In this document: piece after piece, positions 63,401 through 63,895 of the stretch
Position numbering within the stretch: position 1 is the first letter of the stretch
How the letters are laid out: every line of letters begins with the position of its first letter
Assembly: GCA_963576725.1 (NCBI GenBank)
Contig: OY755241.1
Coordinates: 3,724,062-3,788,061, forward strand
Source: Azorinus chamasolen
Lineage: Eukaryota; Mollusca; Bivalvia; Cardiida; Solecurtidae
Reading direction: 5' to 3'
Length of the DNA: 64,000 nucleotides
Made by a program: the position numbers and the translations under genes
Notes under the pieces: generated by a model
Seen by the model: only the letters and a program-made list of their open reading frames with translations
The model's database searches: none
Told to the model about the DNA's origin: nothing

Positions 63401-63837
63401 CTATTGTGATAAATTGAGCATTTGTTCCTGTGGAGCAAATGCTCTATTTATCACAATGGTTTCACAAAGTAACTTTTACAGAAGCGTCAAAAGGAGTCAA
63501 TATGCGGGAATGGGTTTAATATAAGATCAGAGTGTCAAACAGTTTGGATCCTTATGAGATGCCAAGTTACTCAGCATCACATCATGATCCAAACTGTTTT
63601 CCAATTCCCTACAGAGTAACAGATTTCCACTGAACCCTCAAACTGCTTCTCTGTCTTTACCTTAGCTTTTGATTCGAGATCTTTAAGTGCCTTTTTCAAG
63701 GAGGCATTCTCCAGCTCCTTGGTGTCGAGGTAGTCCTGGGCATCAGCGTCCTTGCGCTGACTATGGTGGATCTGCTCCTGTAGCTGCCTGTTCCGCTGTT
63801 CCTGTGCCTTCACTGTGTTCTCTAGTTCATGGTACCT
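230..63837 (-). CDS. CNTRL: Centriolin orthologue (partial gene, 24 exons)
   Basis: Spliced minus-strand gene: 63661-63837, 62164-62244, 61133-61261, 60169-60315, 54992-55126, 54591-54725, 53302-53526, 52220-52273, 51539-51568, 48675-48779, 47575-47739, 41015-41125, 37017-37164, 36065-36178, 34884-35044, 34469-34570, 32304-32511, 29050-30174, 14804-14919, 7260-7325, 5305-5373, 2385-2542, 1706-1892, 230-436. All introns are GT-AG and phases join without a break. The product is two charged coiled-coil blocks separated by about 540 residues of Pro/Gly/Ser-rich sequence. The identity rests on the last two exons: LREADRLL, and an ELEKRA-type stretch followed by a KQERLLKDV-type stretch, line up in order with human centriolin as I remember it. 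Known vertebrate centriolin sits on the mother centriole and midbody ring and is needed for late cytokinesis. The N-terminal repeats and the C-terminus are outside the window. A short phase-0 exon could have been missed in a long intron. Confidence 0.85.
946..1187. mobile_element. MITE A copy
   Basis: Full-length family A, 242 bp, between TTAA sites. Ends CCCTTTCCCTCATATAAACG and ...AACAGGGAAAGGG. Core hairpin GCAAACAGAGTAGACCC...GGTCTGCTCTGTTTGC, then a unique arm with TTTCTTTACTTTC... class sequence and ATTCAGTAGGTA. The TTAA target and CCC/GGG ends suggest piggyBac-type mobilisation. Confidence 0.85.
1706..1892 (-). CDS. CNTRL: Exon 23: centriolin-type coiled coil
   Basis: 187 bases; the first base completes the Arg codon, ending in phase 0. 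Acceptor TTCTAG, donor GAG/gtgaga. DEIKCLEQTLAKRK and LREADRLL line up with the human centriolin segment that I recall as DEIAFLEEELKQRR then LREADRLL. This gives the identification of the gene. Confidence 0.92.
2385..2542 (-). CDS. CNTRL: Exon 22: coiled coil
   Basis: 158 bases, phase 0 in, two bases left over. Acceptor TGTTTCAG, donor AAAAG/gtgagc. Starts ERRDELEGLDLAIERQKKNL and runs as unbroken charged helix to LNLKKK. The leftover AG joins the first base of exon 23 to make an Arg codon. Confidence 0.9.
2551..3670. repeat. 31-bp minisatellite next to the exon 22 acceptor
   Basis: About 35 imperfect tandem units resembling AAGTAAGTCATGTGTACACA followed by GTGATAGCATA. The units are most regular from about 2700 to 3290 and decay toward 3670. 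The period of 31 is seen directly by register. The first unit overlaps the region just upstream of the exon 22 acceptor. Confidence 0.88.
3919..4142. mobile_element. MITE A copy
   Basis: TTAA-flanked. Left end diverged (CCCTTTCCTTCACAATCGC); right arm and AACAGGGAAAGGG end intact. Confidence 0.8.
5305..5373 (-). CDS. CNTRL: Exon 21: coiled coil
   Basis: 23 codons, phase 0. Acceptor TTTGTAG, donor GGA/gtaagt. GVQEVLQENNDYDLIKRLQG. The intron just upstream holds tandem copies of this acceptor. Confidence 0.83.
5374..5640. repeat. 30/32-bp tandem repeat carrying the exon 21 acceptor
   Basis: CTACAAACAC occurs at 5374 (the true acceptor), 5410, 5440, 5472, 5502, 5534 and 5617, each followed by ACA(G)CACAT(AT)GTCACA and TATCTC. 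The spacing alternates near 30 and 32. On the minus strand every unit ends TGTGTTTGTAG, as the real splice site does. Confidence 0.88.
5798..6600. repeat. Unclassified repeat with tRNA-like box B
   Basis: Starts with the palindrome TTGGGCTGCCAAAGCAGCCC. About 320 bases further on it contains GTGGGTTCGATCCTCGGTGG (6148-6167), matching a polymerase III box B and the T-arm of a tRNA. A proper box A at the right distance and a cloverleaf are lacking. Possibly a degraded tRNA-derived SINE inside a larger repeat; boundaries unknown. Confidence 0.4.
7260..7325 (-). CDS. CNTRL: Exon 20: coiled coil
   Basis: 22 codons, phase 0. Acceptor GTTTGCAG, donor AAG/gtatgt. IAELQEKLKKLKARIAHEK is a plain coiled-coil segment. 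Confidence 0.85.
9272..9325. mobile_element. MITE A deletion derivative, 54 bp
   Basis: TTAA-flanked remnant keeping the left end to GCAAACAGAG and fusing directly to GAAAGGG. Core and right arm are gone. The smallest complete-ended copy seen. Confidence 0.75.
9919..9963. repeat. Perfect palindrome inside a MITE B
   Basis: AGCAAAACTATTGTAACTCC / TTCAAGGAGTTACAATAGTT: a perfect stem of about 20 bp within the right half of a B core (host 9806-10090). Possibly a further small foldback insertion or a template-switch product. Confidence 0.65.
10130..10378. mobile_element. MITE D copy with perfect hairpin and tandem end
   Basis: The stem from about 10183 to 10280 is essentially perfect. The right end is extended by three tandem copies of a roughly 29-bp unit containing GAGTATGTACGTTTATCT. 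Confidence 0.8.
10985..11590. other. Intron stretch without recognised features
   Basis: Plain AT-rich intron between exons 18 and 19. No exon, MITE or hairpin was recognised. Confidence 0.5.
12680..12925. mobile_element. MITE A reference copy
   Basis: 246 bp, TTAA on both sides, with a perfect core palindrome around GGCTCCTATAGGAGCC. This is the cleanest family A copy in the window and a good consensus seed. Other well-delimited A copies: 3919-4142, 8131-8380 (inverted), 20215-20463 (inverted), 40438-40660, 48059-48312 and 57787-58015 (inverted). Less complete ones: 21720-22033 (with extra internal sequence), 22050-22268, 22275-22440, 30540-30660, 49490-49605 and 62770-62952. Confidence 0.85.
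13542..13778. mobile_element. MITE B copy
   Basis: 237 bp between TTAA sites, intact ends and core, same orientation as the 31249 copy. Confidence 0.82.
14804..14919 (-). CDS. CNTRL: Exon 19: linker with CNVPEHHDL motif
   Basis: 116 bases; the first two complete an Arg codon from exon 18, ending in phase 0. Acceptor ATTCCAG, donor CTG/gtaagt. It begins with a polar Arg/Ser linker (VTRDLSPSRGRVGN) and ends DDTYLFCNVPEHHDL, which looks like a conserved short motif before the second coiled coil. It is separated from exon 18 by a 14-kb intron. Confidence 0.85.
15460..15679. mobile_element. MITE C nested in a MITE E
   Basis: 220 bp, TTAA both sides. The host E reads CTTTCACTCTGCA before and GCAGCCACCTGCC after, which join at one TTAA. 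Host E spans about 15326-15760. Confidence 0.85.
16268..16606. mobile_element. MITE B with duplicated core, LINE at its end
   Basis: A B copy in which the core hairpin and the following TTATGATATAATATACATG stretch occur twice in tandem (about 16305-16395 and 16405-16510). The right terminus (ATTCATGGAGT) runs straight into the LINE. Confidence 0.75.
16496..19384 (+). CDS. LINE reverse transcriptase, open reading frame lacking most of the endonuclease
   Basis: 962 codons without a stop. Residues 1 to about 38 are translated MITE sequence, not LINE. From about residue 57 the DHSLLSW end of the endonuclease is visible. Reverse-transcriptase motifs follow in order: GFRKGRST near residue 422, FIDFKKAYD near 452, GLRQGCIISPILFNLFIDDL near 510-530, and the catalytic YADD at 554-557. 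A C-terminal zinc-knuckle-like motif (CPFC near 884, then KCHMYSDLR near 902) resembles those of Jockey/CR1-like elements. The catalytic residues are present, so decay is slight and insertion recent. Autonomous movement is unlikely without the endonuclease. Confidence 0.88.
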   Translation: MILQFLSWSKTPVSLCYCNNLININEVIISDMNIHGVKILHVYKSNIISSVASSTMPDHSLLSWNICIECDVDRKFSNSSHTSSYTKFDVSDVPKDFMLDPESLYSVDSTISKLECGFRTQLDIDSVYSDWCNIVRDNMYKRLPTKEIRIGSNNKKRRPGKPWWSDKLSELWNDACMAEKNWLSCKVRCNRVGLKCVYVGKRKTFDREVQRAKRFYWYSLQEQLLDECKVDKSKFWKSIGKIGVNCSSSNNIPMEVVMPDGSISNDIDTVLTRWKNDFSSLFLPSNSVSLDDDVIRVNSNTEVSFNEHISILEVRRALVSVSKGKACGFDKIPVEVLDNDSSLAFLHVLFNICFDKGIVPTLWGKCIINPIPKSSTLDKRDPLSYRGISLASSMYKLYCHVLNSRLSTWSEENDKISDEQNGFRKGRSTIDQISSLTAIIETRKTLRKSTFCAFIDFKKAYDTINRNILWKRLSDIGICGKMFAAVKSLYNSVTACVRVNSLNTGWFDVNCGLRQGCIISPILFNLFIDDLSMYLKSFNVGIPIDDEKVCILLYADDIVLISESEEDLQLLLSALNDWCGLKDMRVNAAKSNVVHFRIPSVPRTSFNFMLGANRLLTVDRYTYLGVVLHENLDYNVTVKSVAQSASRALGLLIAKCKAVGGFPHDVFSKLYDSVVWPVINYSASIWGYKTYSCIESVHNRAQRFFLGVGKYTSNDGVAGEMGWKPPLVRQWKCIALYWSHLSCMERLRVNKHVALWSYRKSNRSCKNWYYKVQSYFYENDLNIYCRLEYPIARSFSQIVETKTVGNFISNWLRRINSYVGTSGRGRNKLRLYKSFKFNFSTEQYCKMVLPPLQRSAFCKFRLGVAPIRIETGRYEGLSEESRVCPFCLDNTVESEMQVILKCHMYSDLREELFRKACTFSQDFLDLDDFNKYVFLFSNTDVIRDCAKTCFYILQRRQVSLCK
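16607..19790 (+). mobile_element. 5'-truncated non-LTR retrotransposon (LINE)
   Basis: A LINE inserted at or near the right end of a MITE B copy, in the intron between exons 18 and 19, antisense to the host gene. It begins inside the end of an apurinic-type endonuclease domain (PDHSLLSW, the last conserved motif) and continues through a complete reverse transcriptase and a Cys/His motif to a 3' tail near 19790 with an AATAAA at about 19761. No convincing target-site duplication or long poly(A) tail was seen. The 5' boundary is approximate. Confidence 0.85.
20215..20463. mobile_element. MITE A copy, inverted
   Basis: 249 bp between TTAA sites, in the reverse orientation to the 12680 copy (ACTTTCCCTGTTC... 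first, ...ATATGAAGGAAAGGG last). Confidence 0.8.
21294..21447. mobile_element. Foldback element J inside a MITE B
   Basis: A near-perfect 150-bp hairpin: GGGTCCATGCTTATAAAGC ... GATTGGTCAGATTTGAGCC and inverse, with loop TTTGGC. It replaces a point in a B copy (21185-21567) where the consensus reads GAGTCAGATCTATTA. The second copy is at 40232-40383. Confidence 0.8.
22441..23157. other. Intron stretch without recognised features
   Basis: Low-complexity AT/C-rich intron with short chance frames. No splice-bounded coding segment or known repeat. Confidence 0.5.
24116..24374. mobile_element. Chimeric MITE: left half B, right half C
   Basis: Left of GGCTCCTATAGGAGC the sequence is family B (ATATTTATTAGCTC, then GCAAACAGAGCAGACCCTG). 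Right of it the sequence is family C (AAATGCTCTATTTATCACAA, then TTTTACAGAGGCG). It ends GGAAAGGG/TTAA. Confidence 0.82.
25044..25269. mobile_element. MITE A nested in a MITE C
   Basis: TTAA both sides. The flanks AAATGCTCCTT and GTAGATAAGTATTCAAAGAG are adjacent parts of a family C element (24880-25300), so this copy landed inside it. Confidence 0.8.
25657..25827. mobile_element. MITE E (TA-flanked foldback), reference copy
   Basis: 171 bp. Terminal inverted repeats CAGTAAAACCCCTCTAACG...GGGGCTTTACTG between TA dinucleotides, with an inner hairpin AGCAGGTGGTTGCTTAATGC and its inverse. Other copies: 6968-7171, 24379-24520, 33476-33668, 44299-44470, 48905-49033, 50570-50705, 52499-52694, 58900-59010 and 62358-62699 (longer). 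Split copies are described under the nested elements. Confidence 0.82.
26023..26263. mobile_element. MITE A nested in a MITE B
   Basis: 241 bp, TTAA both sides. The host B copy (about 25927-26410) continues on each side: CAATTTGAATAAAGTATTTT before, and TCATGATAGACACTGTAGAA after. Confidence 0.82.
27302..27512. mobile_element. MITE C copy
   Basis: 211 bp between TTAA sites. Ends have CCCTTTCCTCCATAAATAGG, so the C core can carry B-like terminal sequence. Confidence 0.82.
27614..28789. mobile_element. 1.18-kb TA-flanked DNA transposon, nested in a MITE C
   Basis: Ends CAGTCGACTCTCGTTATG on the left and the imperfect inverse (CAGTCCACTCTTGTTA) on the right, flanked by TA at 27612-27613 and 28790-28791. 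It interrupts a MITE C between GAAAC and TTGTGATAAATAG. Removing it and one TA restores GAAACTATTGTGATAAAT, a sequence found in other C copies. The TIR style is that of pogo/Tigger members of the Tc1-mariner group. No transposase frame is present, so it is non-autonomous. Confidence 0.8.
29050..30174 (-). CDS. CNTRL: Exon 18: 375-codon Pro/Gly-rich exon
   Basis: 1125 bases; two complete a Gly codon, one left over. Acceptor CTATTTAG, donor ATAC/gtaagt. It opens with an Arg/Ser/Glu-rich stretch (RRSGRSRRREKGRDRGRES), then about 300 residues of Gly, Pro, Met, Gln, Ser, Thr and Tyr. A 16-residue unit, GGQMTGGVGQPQMIGP, is repeated about two and a half times near 29751-29875. Tyr/Thr/Gly stretches (GYTIPPPPGTGAG, HAYSATQTPGHAG) follow, then a run of nine Gly near 29190-29220. 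The composition resembles low-complexity prion-like or condensate-forming regions. It is far longer than the other exons and higher in GC than its surroundings. Confidence 0.85.
29751..29875 (-). repeat. 48-bp coding tandem repeat in exon 18
   Basis: Two full, nearly identical 48-bp units plus a partial one, encoding GGQMTGGVGQPQMIGP. Its length is a multiple of three, so copy-number change keeps the frame and the locus may be polymorphic. Confidence 0.85.
30920..31113. mobile_element. MITE D (foldback, CAGAG ends), reference copy
   Basis: Long hairpin whose arms read TTTCTCCACCAAAACCTATG, GTGATCACTCTTTAGAATCG and back, centred on TCTCTTTGAGA. Outer ends are AGAGCTAAAGATAAAGGTGC on the left and the inverse of CAGAGCTCCAGATAAGATGC on the right. 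Other copies: 8580-8745 (degenerate), 10130-10378, 36832-37007, 43990-44120, 45610-45795, 46000-46182, 46630-46812, 59826-59992, 60907-61092 and 62953-63117. A fragment at 33770-33812 is cut by a MITE C. No TTAA or TA duplication was seen. Confidence 0.8.
31249..31480. mobile_element. MITE B reference copy
   Basis: 232 bp, TTAA both sides. Ends CCCTTTACTCCATAAATACG and ...ATTCATGGAGTAAAGGG. Same core hairpin as family A, but a different right arm: TACAGTTTCTGC.ATGGCC, then AATTAATATTCATGATGTCATT-type sequence, then TTACATGAATATTCATGG. Other B copies: 1-197 (partial), 1402-1656, 1935-2158, 2163-2340, 4703-4929, 4933-5060, 5140-5275, 7838-8040, 9000-9156, 10379-10505, 10556-10756, 10850-10980, 12212-12448, 12453-12675, 12930-13086, 13195-13334, 13800-14032, 14990-15225, 19880-20010, 20560-20806, 20957-21184, 24635-24860, 25370-25575, 31846-32200, 32870-33110, 33287-33450, 35390-35645, 36590-36835, 40748-40990, 42588-42790, 45040-45265, 47775-47970, 49605-49812, 49997-50230, 51038-51285, 53920-54170, 58155-58405, 59520-59742 and 63118-63240. 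Confidence 0.83.
32304..32511 (-). CDS. CNTRL: Exon 17: Gly/Ser/Pro-rich then basic linker
   Basis: 208 bases, phase 0 in, one base left over. Acceptor TTAATAG, donor GAG/gtaaat. The first half is Gly-rich (SMGVGGGTGGSPVGAGSP); the end is basic (GRPAGRSRPSQSPLKRHADR), with SP sites that could be phosphorylated by proline-directed kinases. Disordered. Confidence 0.82.
33476..33668. mobile_element. MITE E copy
   Basis: Very well paired inner stem (GGTGAAAGTAAAACAGAATG and inverse) around GCTCCTATAGGAGC. Right end ...GAGGTTTTACTG/TA. Confidence 0.8.
33818..34038. mobile_element. MITE C reference copy
   Basis: 221 bp, TTAA both sides. Ends CCCATTCCCTCATATTGA and ...CCTATGAGGTAATGGG. Core palindrome AAACCATTGTGATAAATAG then AGCATTTGCTCCTATAGGAG and its inverse. 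Right arm contains CTAGTTAATGCTCCTTTTCG and TTCAAAGAGGTT-type sequence. Other C copies: 11760-11996, 14530-14695, 15807-16029, 24880-25300 (split), 27302-27512, 35811-36019, 42914-43135, 49046-49272, 52988-53192, 54188-54405, 55932-56152, 57516-57736, 60597-60797, 63290-63517 and 63898-64000 (partial). Confidence 0.85.
34469..34570 (-). CDS. CNTRL: Exon 16: Pro/Met/Gln-rich linker
   Basis: 34 codons, phase 0. Acceptor TTTATAG, donor ATG/gtaagt. AAGPVYRPMLSQHREPAQ and MVPPVPGMASM: no helix-forming pattern, probably disordered, continuing the middle region. Confidence 0.8.
34884..35044 (-). CDS. CNTRL: Exon 15: coiled coil ending in Ser/Thr/Gly linker
   Basis: 161 bases; two complete a Gly codon, ending in phase 0. 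Acceptor CTTACAG, donor ACA/gtaagt. DEELWGLRQEVNNLKETLAM is the last heptad stretch of the first coiled-coil block; then MSPPSTSAGIQATGTGTQYY begins the low-complexity middle region. Confidence 0.87.
35168..35342. mobile_element. MITE C, internally shortened, nested in a MITE E
   Basis: TTAA both sides. Host E reads AGCAGGTGGTTGC before and TGCAGGATTAAAGTAATGCA after. The right half of the core is deleted. Host E spans about 35095-35420. Confidence 0.83.
35650..35806. mobile_element. MITE G copy
   Basis: Core AACAGTGTAGATCCAGATCA and inverse around CTCCTCTAGGAG. Right arm reads GTACACTCATTTCCCATATA and ends TTCAAAGGG/TTAA; left arm CATTCAGTGTGAAGAGCTTG. Other G copies: 490-610, 9420-9640, 14280-14370, 23829-23985, 26930-27000, 31750-31850, 34080-34290, 48360-48490 and 58680-58810. 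The left boundary is not certain. Confidence 0.65.
36065..36178 (-). CDS. CNTRL: Exon 14: coiled coil
   Basis: 114 bases; the first two complete a Thr codon begun in exon 13, one base left over. Acceptor ACTATAG, donor TTG/gtgagt. TQEDELSKLYDILETQRGE and INRLNGMLDGISGHVASL show a coiled coil giving way to a less charged end. Confidence 0.87.
36240..36590. other. Intron between exons 14 and 13, little visible
   Basis: AT-rich, with one TGACCTTGACCTTTGGG word. Nothing else was seen before the MITE B at 36590. Confidence 0.45.
37017..37164 (-). CDS. CNTRL: Exon 13: coiled coil
   Basis: 148 bases, phase 0 in, one base left over. Acceptor ATTACAG, donor TCA/gtaagt. Includes QVADYLQQVLDDREHLLH. 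A family D MITE lies 8 bases inside the downstream intron. Confidence 0.87.
37202..38204. mobile_element. 1.0-kb TA-flanked DNA transposon
   Basis: Terminal inverted repeats CCGTACTTTGGGAATAATTG and its complement, about 22 bases, flanked by TA (37200-37201, 38205-38206). The interior has no long frame. It starts 36 bases upstream of the exon 13 acceptor in transcription terms. Probably a non-autonomous Tc1-mariner-type element. Confidence 0.8.
38420..38905. repeat. Retroposon-like repeat with 173-bp internal duplication
   Basis: GGCATTTTTGAT(A/G)AATCAA... occurs at 38467 and again at 38640 in direct order, about 173 bp apart and highly similar. After the second copy come a GACGGACGGATGGACGGACG stretch, AATGTGATTCCTATAGGG and AGGGCCCTAATTAT. 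A shorter relative is at 8456-8560. The GACGGACGG tract is common in mollusc SINE-like repeats (general knowledge, not checked). Confidence 0.55.
38945..40100. mobile_element. 1.16-kb TA-flanked pogo-like transposon nested in a MITE B
   Basis: Left end CAGTATATTGGCGATATTTC, right end the inverse of CAGTATAACGGCGTTATTTC, with TA on both sides (38943-38944, 40101-40102). CAGTATA ends are typical of pogo-like elements. The flanks (TACAATCTCTACCAATACC before, and CAGCTAATAAATATTCATG after) are the two parts of one MITE B. No intact transposase frame. Confidence 0.78.
40232..40383. mobile_element. Foldback element J, second copy
   Basis: Same hairpin (GTCCATGCTTATAAAGCTG ... AGCATGGATAC), about 150 bp. 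It sits after CAGATCT and before GATTCTCTAG, the equivalent place in another B copy. Confidence 0.78.
41015..41125 (-). CDS. CNTRL: Exon 12: coiled coil
   Basis: 37 codons, phase 0. Acceptor CCTTATAG, donor AAG/gtaggc. Begins LIDAETEAAMLEQTLQDQEE and ends LKDHMEMQK. A 1.03-kb transposable element ends 18 bases upstream of the acceptor. Confidence 0.86.
41145..42177. mobile_element. 1.03-kb TA-flanked DNA transposon next to exon 12
   Basis: Ends CTGTAAAACAGG...CCTGTTTTACAG between TA dinucleotides (41143-41144, 42178-42179). Subterminal GCGAA-rich motifs occur at both ends (CGCTAATTCGCGAATGCG; CGCGAAATAATCATGACGCG). No long frame. The near end lies 18 bases from the exon 12 acceptor. Confidence 0.78.
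42180..42587. other. Intron stretch without recognised features
   Basis: AT-rich sequence between the 1.03-kb transposon and a MITE B. No coding or repeat signal. Confidence 0.45.
42914..43135. mobile_element. MITE C copy
   Basis: 222 bp, TTAA both sides, perfect core palindrome. The left flank (CAGTAAAACCTCTC) looks like the start of a family E element that it interrupts. Confidence 0.82.
43380..43870. repeat. Possible SINE-like repeat with TGACCTT motifs
   Basis: Contains several TTTGACCTTGAA motifs and ends in CAGACAGACAGACGGGCC. Similar TGACCTTTGACC-style words occur near 30820 and 36320. Boundaries and class are uncertain. Confidence 0.35.
46240..46396. repeat. Short element with ATGTCTCCCC ends and a poly-C tract
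   Basis: Inverted ends ATGTCTCCCC and GGGGAGACAT. A run of 17 C (46249-46265) follows the left end; GGACAGACGTACGCC lies within. The C run may be prone to sequencing and assembly error. Confidence 0.5.
47073..47311. mobile_element. MITE C nested in a MITE B at ATAA
   Basis: Intact CCCATTCCC...TAATGGG ends, but flanked by ATAA on each side rather than TTAA. The flanks TCAGTTCT and TGCATAGGTACACAGG belong to one B copy (47009-47487). Confidence 0.75.
47575..47739 (-). CDS. CNTRL: Exon 11: Ser-rich linker then coiled coil
   Basis: 55 codons, phase 0. Acceptor ATTACAG, donor AAG/gtcaga. The first half is polar (GSEFSRRSSLNSEEKH) with a possible basophilic kinase site at RRSS; the second half (LFDELQNELLNLKRTMRSK) is coiled coil. 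Confidence 0.88.
48675..48779 (-). CDS. CNTRL: Exon 10: coiled coil
   Basis: 35 codons, phase 0. Acceptor CTCTTCAG, donor CAG/gtgagt. Contains EEIRRLNEELQRLRNALKEA, an almost ideal heptad pattern. Confidence 0.88.
50801..51033. mobile_element. MITE I (TTAA, CCCTTCGCTTGCT ends)
   Basis: 233 bp, TTAA both sides. Ends CCCTTCGCTTGCT and ...AGCAAGTGAAGGG. Core palindrome GATGAGACAGCTCCTGCAGG and inverse. A fragment of a second, inverted copy is at about 57125-57360. Confidence 0.78.
51539..51568 (-). CDS. CNTRL: Exon 9: possible 10-codon micro-exon
   Basis: 30 bases, EDDFTPVIDG, phase 0, between AATTTCAG and GGG/gtaata. The acidic start continues the character of exon 8. The acceptor lies only 12 bases from the TTAA of a MITE, so the pyrimidine tract is weak. 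Skipping it keeps the frame, so the rest of the model does not depend on it. Confidence 0.4.
51585..51826. mobile_element. MITE B copy abutting micro-exon 9
   Basis: 242 bp, inverted, TTAA both sides. Its near end lies 12 bases from the proposed acceptor of exon 9. Confidence 0.82.
52220..52273 (-). CDS. CNTRL: Exon 8: short acidic exon
   Basis: 18 codons, phase 0, acidic: LDEDIERSEQEDDIVSKQ. Acceptor CTGTAAG, donor CAG/gtagaa. Short, but the splice sites and frame fit its neighbours. It could be a cassette exon, since skipping it keeps the frame. Confidence 0.6.
52499..52694. mobile_element. MITE E copy
   Basis: 196 bp, TA both sides. Ends CAGTAGAACTCCCC and ...GAGGGGTTTTACTG. Central stem partly deleted on one side. 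Confidence 0.8.
53302..53526 (-). CDS. CNTRL: Exon 7: coiled coil
   Basis: 75 codons, phase 0. Acceptor TTTTCAG, donor AAG/gtaagg. Starts VQIEPDNDKDFVGKTFKDI, then becomes strong coiled coil (LREQLKRLEDKLNKRDDKV). One of the longer and most convincing exons. Confidence 0.88.
53645..53885. mobile_element. MITE B copy
   Basis: 241 bp between TTAA sites, complete core palindrome (GGCTCCTACAGGAGCC), near exon 7. Confidence 0.82.
54591..54725 (-). CDS. CNTRL: Exon 6: coiled coil with Thr/Met-rich centre
   Basis: 45 codons, phase 0. Acceptor CATTCCAG, donor AAG/gtaaag. Begins AQNVALKDRVEQDTQ, and the C-terminal half reads MDLRRRMRELSQNLKQGK. A proline (TTPN) breaks the helix in the middle. Confidence 0.85.
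54992..55126 (-). CDS. CNTRL: Exon 5: coiled coil
   Basis: 45 codons, phase 0. Acceptor TTCTTCAG, donor AAG/gtaagc. Begins SEKQTMEKQLQTEKAK and ends MRKLMSQLETVK. Highly charged with regular hydrophobic positions. Same length as exon 6, the next exon 266 bases downstream in transcription. Confidence 0.85.
55276..55490. mobile_element. MITE C nested in a MITE E
   Basis: TTAA both sides. Host E reads TTTCATCCTGCA before and TCAACCAGCTGC after. Host E spans about 55190-55510. Confidence 0.82.
55656..55868. mobile_element. Chimeric MITE: left half C, right half A/B
   Basis: Left of CTATAGGAGC the sequence is family C (CTCATAGGCTATTTTAAG, then CATTGTGATAAATAGAGC). Right of it is the A/B core and end (TGTCTGATCTGGGTCTACTC, then ATATGAAGGAAAGGG). 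The reverse combination to the copy at 24116. Confidence 0.82.
56153..56518. other. Intron stretch without recognised features
   Basis: AT-rich sequence between a MITE C and a MITE B. Nothing supported. Confidence 0.45.
56720..56941. mobile_element. MITE C nested in a MITE B
   Basis: Flanked by ATAA on the left and TTAA on the right. Host B reads GTTTGCAAAGGCA before and AGGCATATTTATGGAGTAAA after (host about 56520-56969). Confidence 0.75.
57516..57736. mobile_element. MITE C copy
   Basis: 221 bp between TTAA sites, inverted relative to the 33818 copy. Confidence 0.82.
58483..58675. mobile_element. MITE F (TTAA, ACTCTTTGCATGC ends)
   Basis: 193 bp, TTAA both sides. Ends ACTCTTTGCATGCTAATGA and ...TCACTTAGCATGCAATGAGT. 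The core is a palindrome AACAGTTTGGAT(AC)CAGATC... Partial F copies or cores: 1243-1300, 4437-4512, 21590-21708, 23158-23360, 23560-23640, 26610-26790, 44720-44800, 54405-54480 and 63525-63600. Confidence 0.75.
59197..59413. mobile_element. MITE H (TTAA, CCCATTTGCTCCCA ends) nested in a MITE E
   Basis: 217 bp, TTAA both sides. Ends CCCATTTGCTCCCAATGG and ...GTGGGAGCAAATGGG. Core palindrome AGACTCTGATCAGACGCTGC and inverse. Host E (about 59110-59520) reads GGCATGTGGTAGC before and TGCAGGGCAAAAGT after. Only one copy was recognised here. Confidence 0.8.
60169..60315 (-). CDS. CNTRL: Exon 4: second member of the repeated exon set
   Basis: 49 codons, phase 0. Acceptor TTGAAG, donor CAG/gtacac. 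Begins ETEIIQSQRAS, contains SGIIPHDK and ends in a more charged stretch (SQEELKDS). It parallels exon 3. Codon use is balanced and GC is above the surrounding intron, as expected for coding sequence. Confidence 0.75.
60907..61092. mobile_element. MITE D copy beside exon 3
   Basis: Near-perfect stem (ACCACTCTTTAGAATC and inverse). It lies in the intron just downstream of exon 3, whose donor is at 61132. Confidence 0.8.
61133..61261 (-). CDS. CNTRL: Exon 3: member of a short repeated exon set
   Basis: 43 codons, phase 0. Acceptor CTGCCCTAG, donor CAG/gtgaaa. The peptide runs from EGEVIQATVAG through VRGIISHK to a Ser/Gln-rich end. The spacing of EVIQ and GIISH is matched in exon 4 by EIIQ and GIIPH, suggesting duplication of an exon. 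No known domain was recognised. Confidence 0.75.
61442..61683. mobile_element. MITE A nested in a MITE B
   Basis: 242 bp, inverted, TTAA both sides. The host B copy (about 61345-61816) is split right after its core: TGTTTGC, then TTAA, element, TTAA, then GAAATGATTTAGATCAGATT. Confidence 0.82.
61817..62163. other. Intron stretch upstream of the exon 3 region
   Basis: AT-rich, without recognised repeats or a coding signal, running up to the exon 2 donor. Confidence 0.45.
62164..62244 (-). CDS. CNTRL: Exon 2: short Ser/Val-rich exon
   Basis: 27 codons, phase 0, beginning DPEFIPKVWG and ending in a Ser/Val-rich tail. Acceptor GGGACAG, donor AAG/gtacaa. It is not coiled coil. Its opening (acidic, then F/I, then P) loosely resembles the starts of exons 3 and 4. 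I do not recognise a domain; the call rests on clean splice sites, an open frame and phase agreement. Confidence 0.65.
62358..62699. mobile_element. Longer E-related element
   Basis: 342 bp, TA both sides. Ends CAGTAAACCCTCACAACG and ...ATGAGGGTTCACTG, with repeated GCCGGTATAATGAGGG-type motifs inside the right end. The central hairpin is centred on CTCCCTTTTGGGAG. Confidence 0.75.
63661..63837 (-). CDS. CNTRL: Exon 1 of window: coiled coil
   Basis: 59 codons, phase 0 at both ends. Acceptor TTGTAG, donor AAG/gtaaag. The peptide is very rich in Q, E, K and L (for example RNRQLQEQIHHSQRK and LKKALKDLESKAK), with heptad-like spacing typical of a coiled coil. It is the most upstream exon seen, so the reading frame must continue beyond base 64000. 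Confidence 0.8.
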
Positions 63838-63895
63838 CTACAACAGTAACAACACCATGGAATGACAGAGCAGTAGATAAGTGGAGTACTAATCC

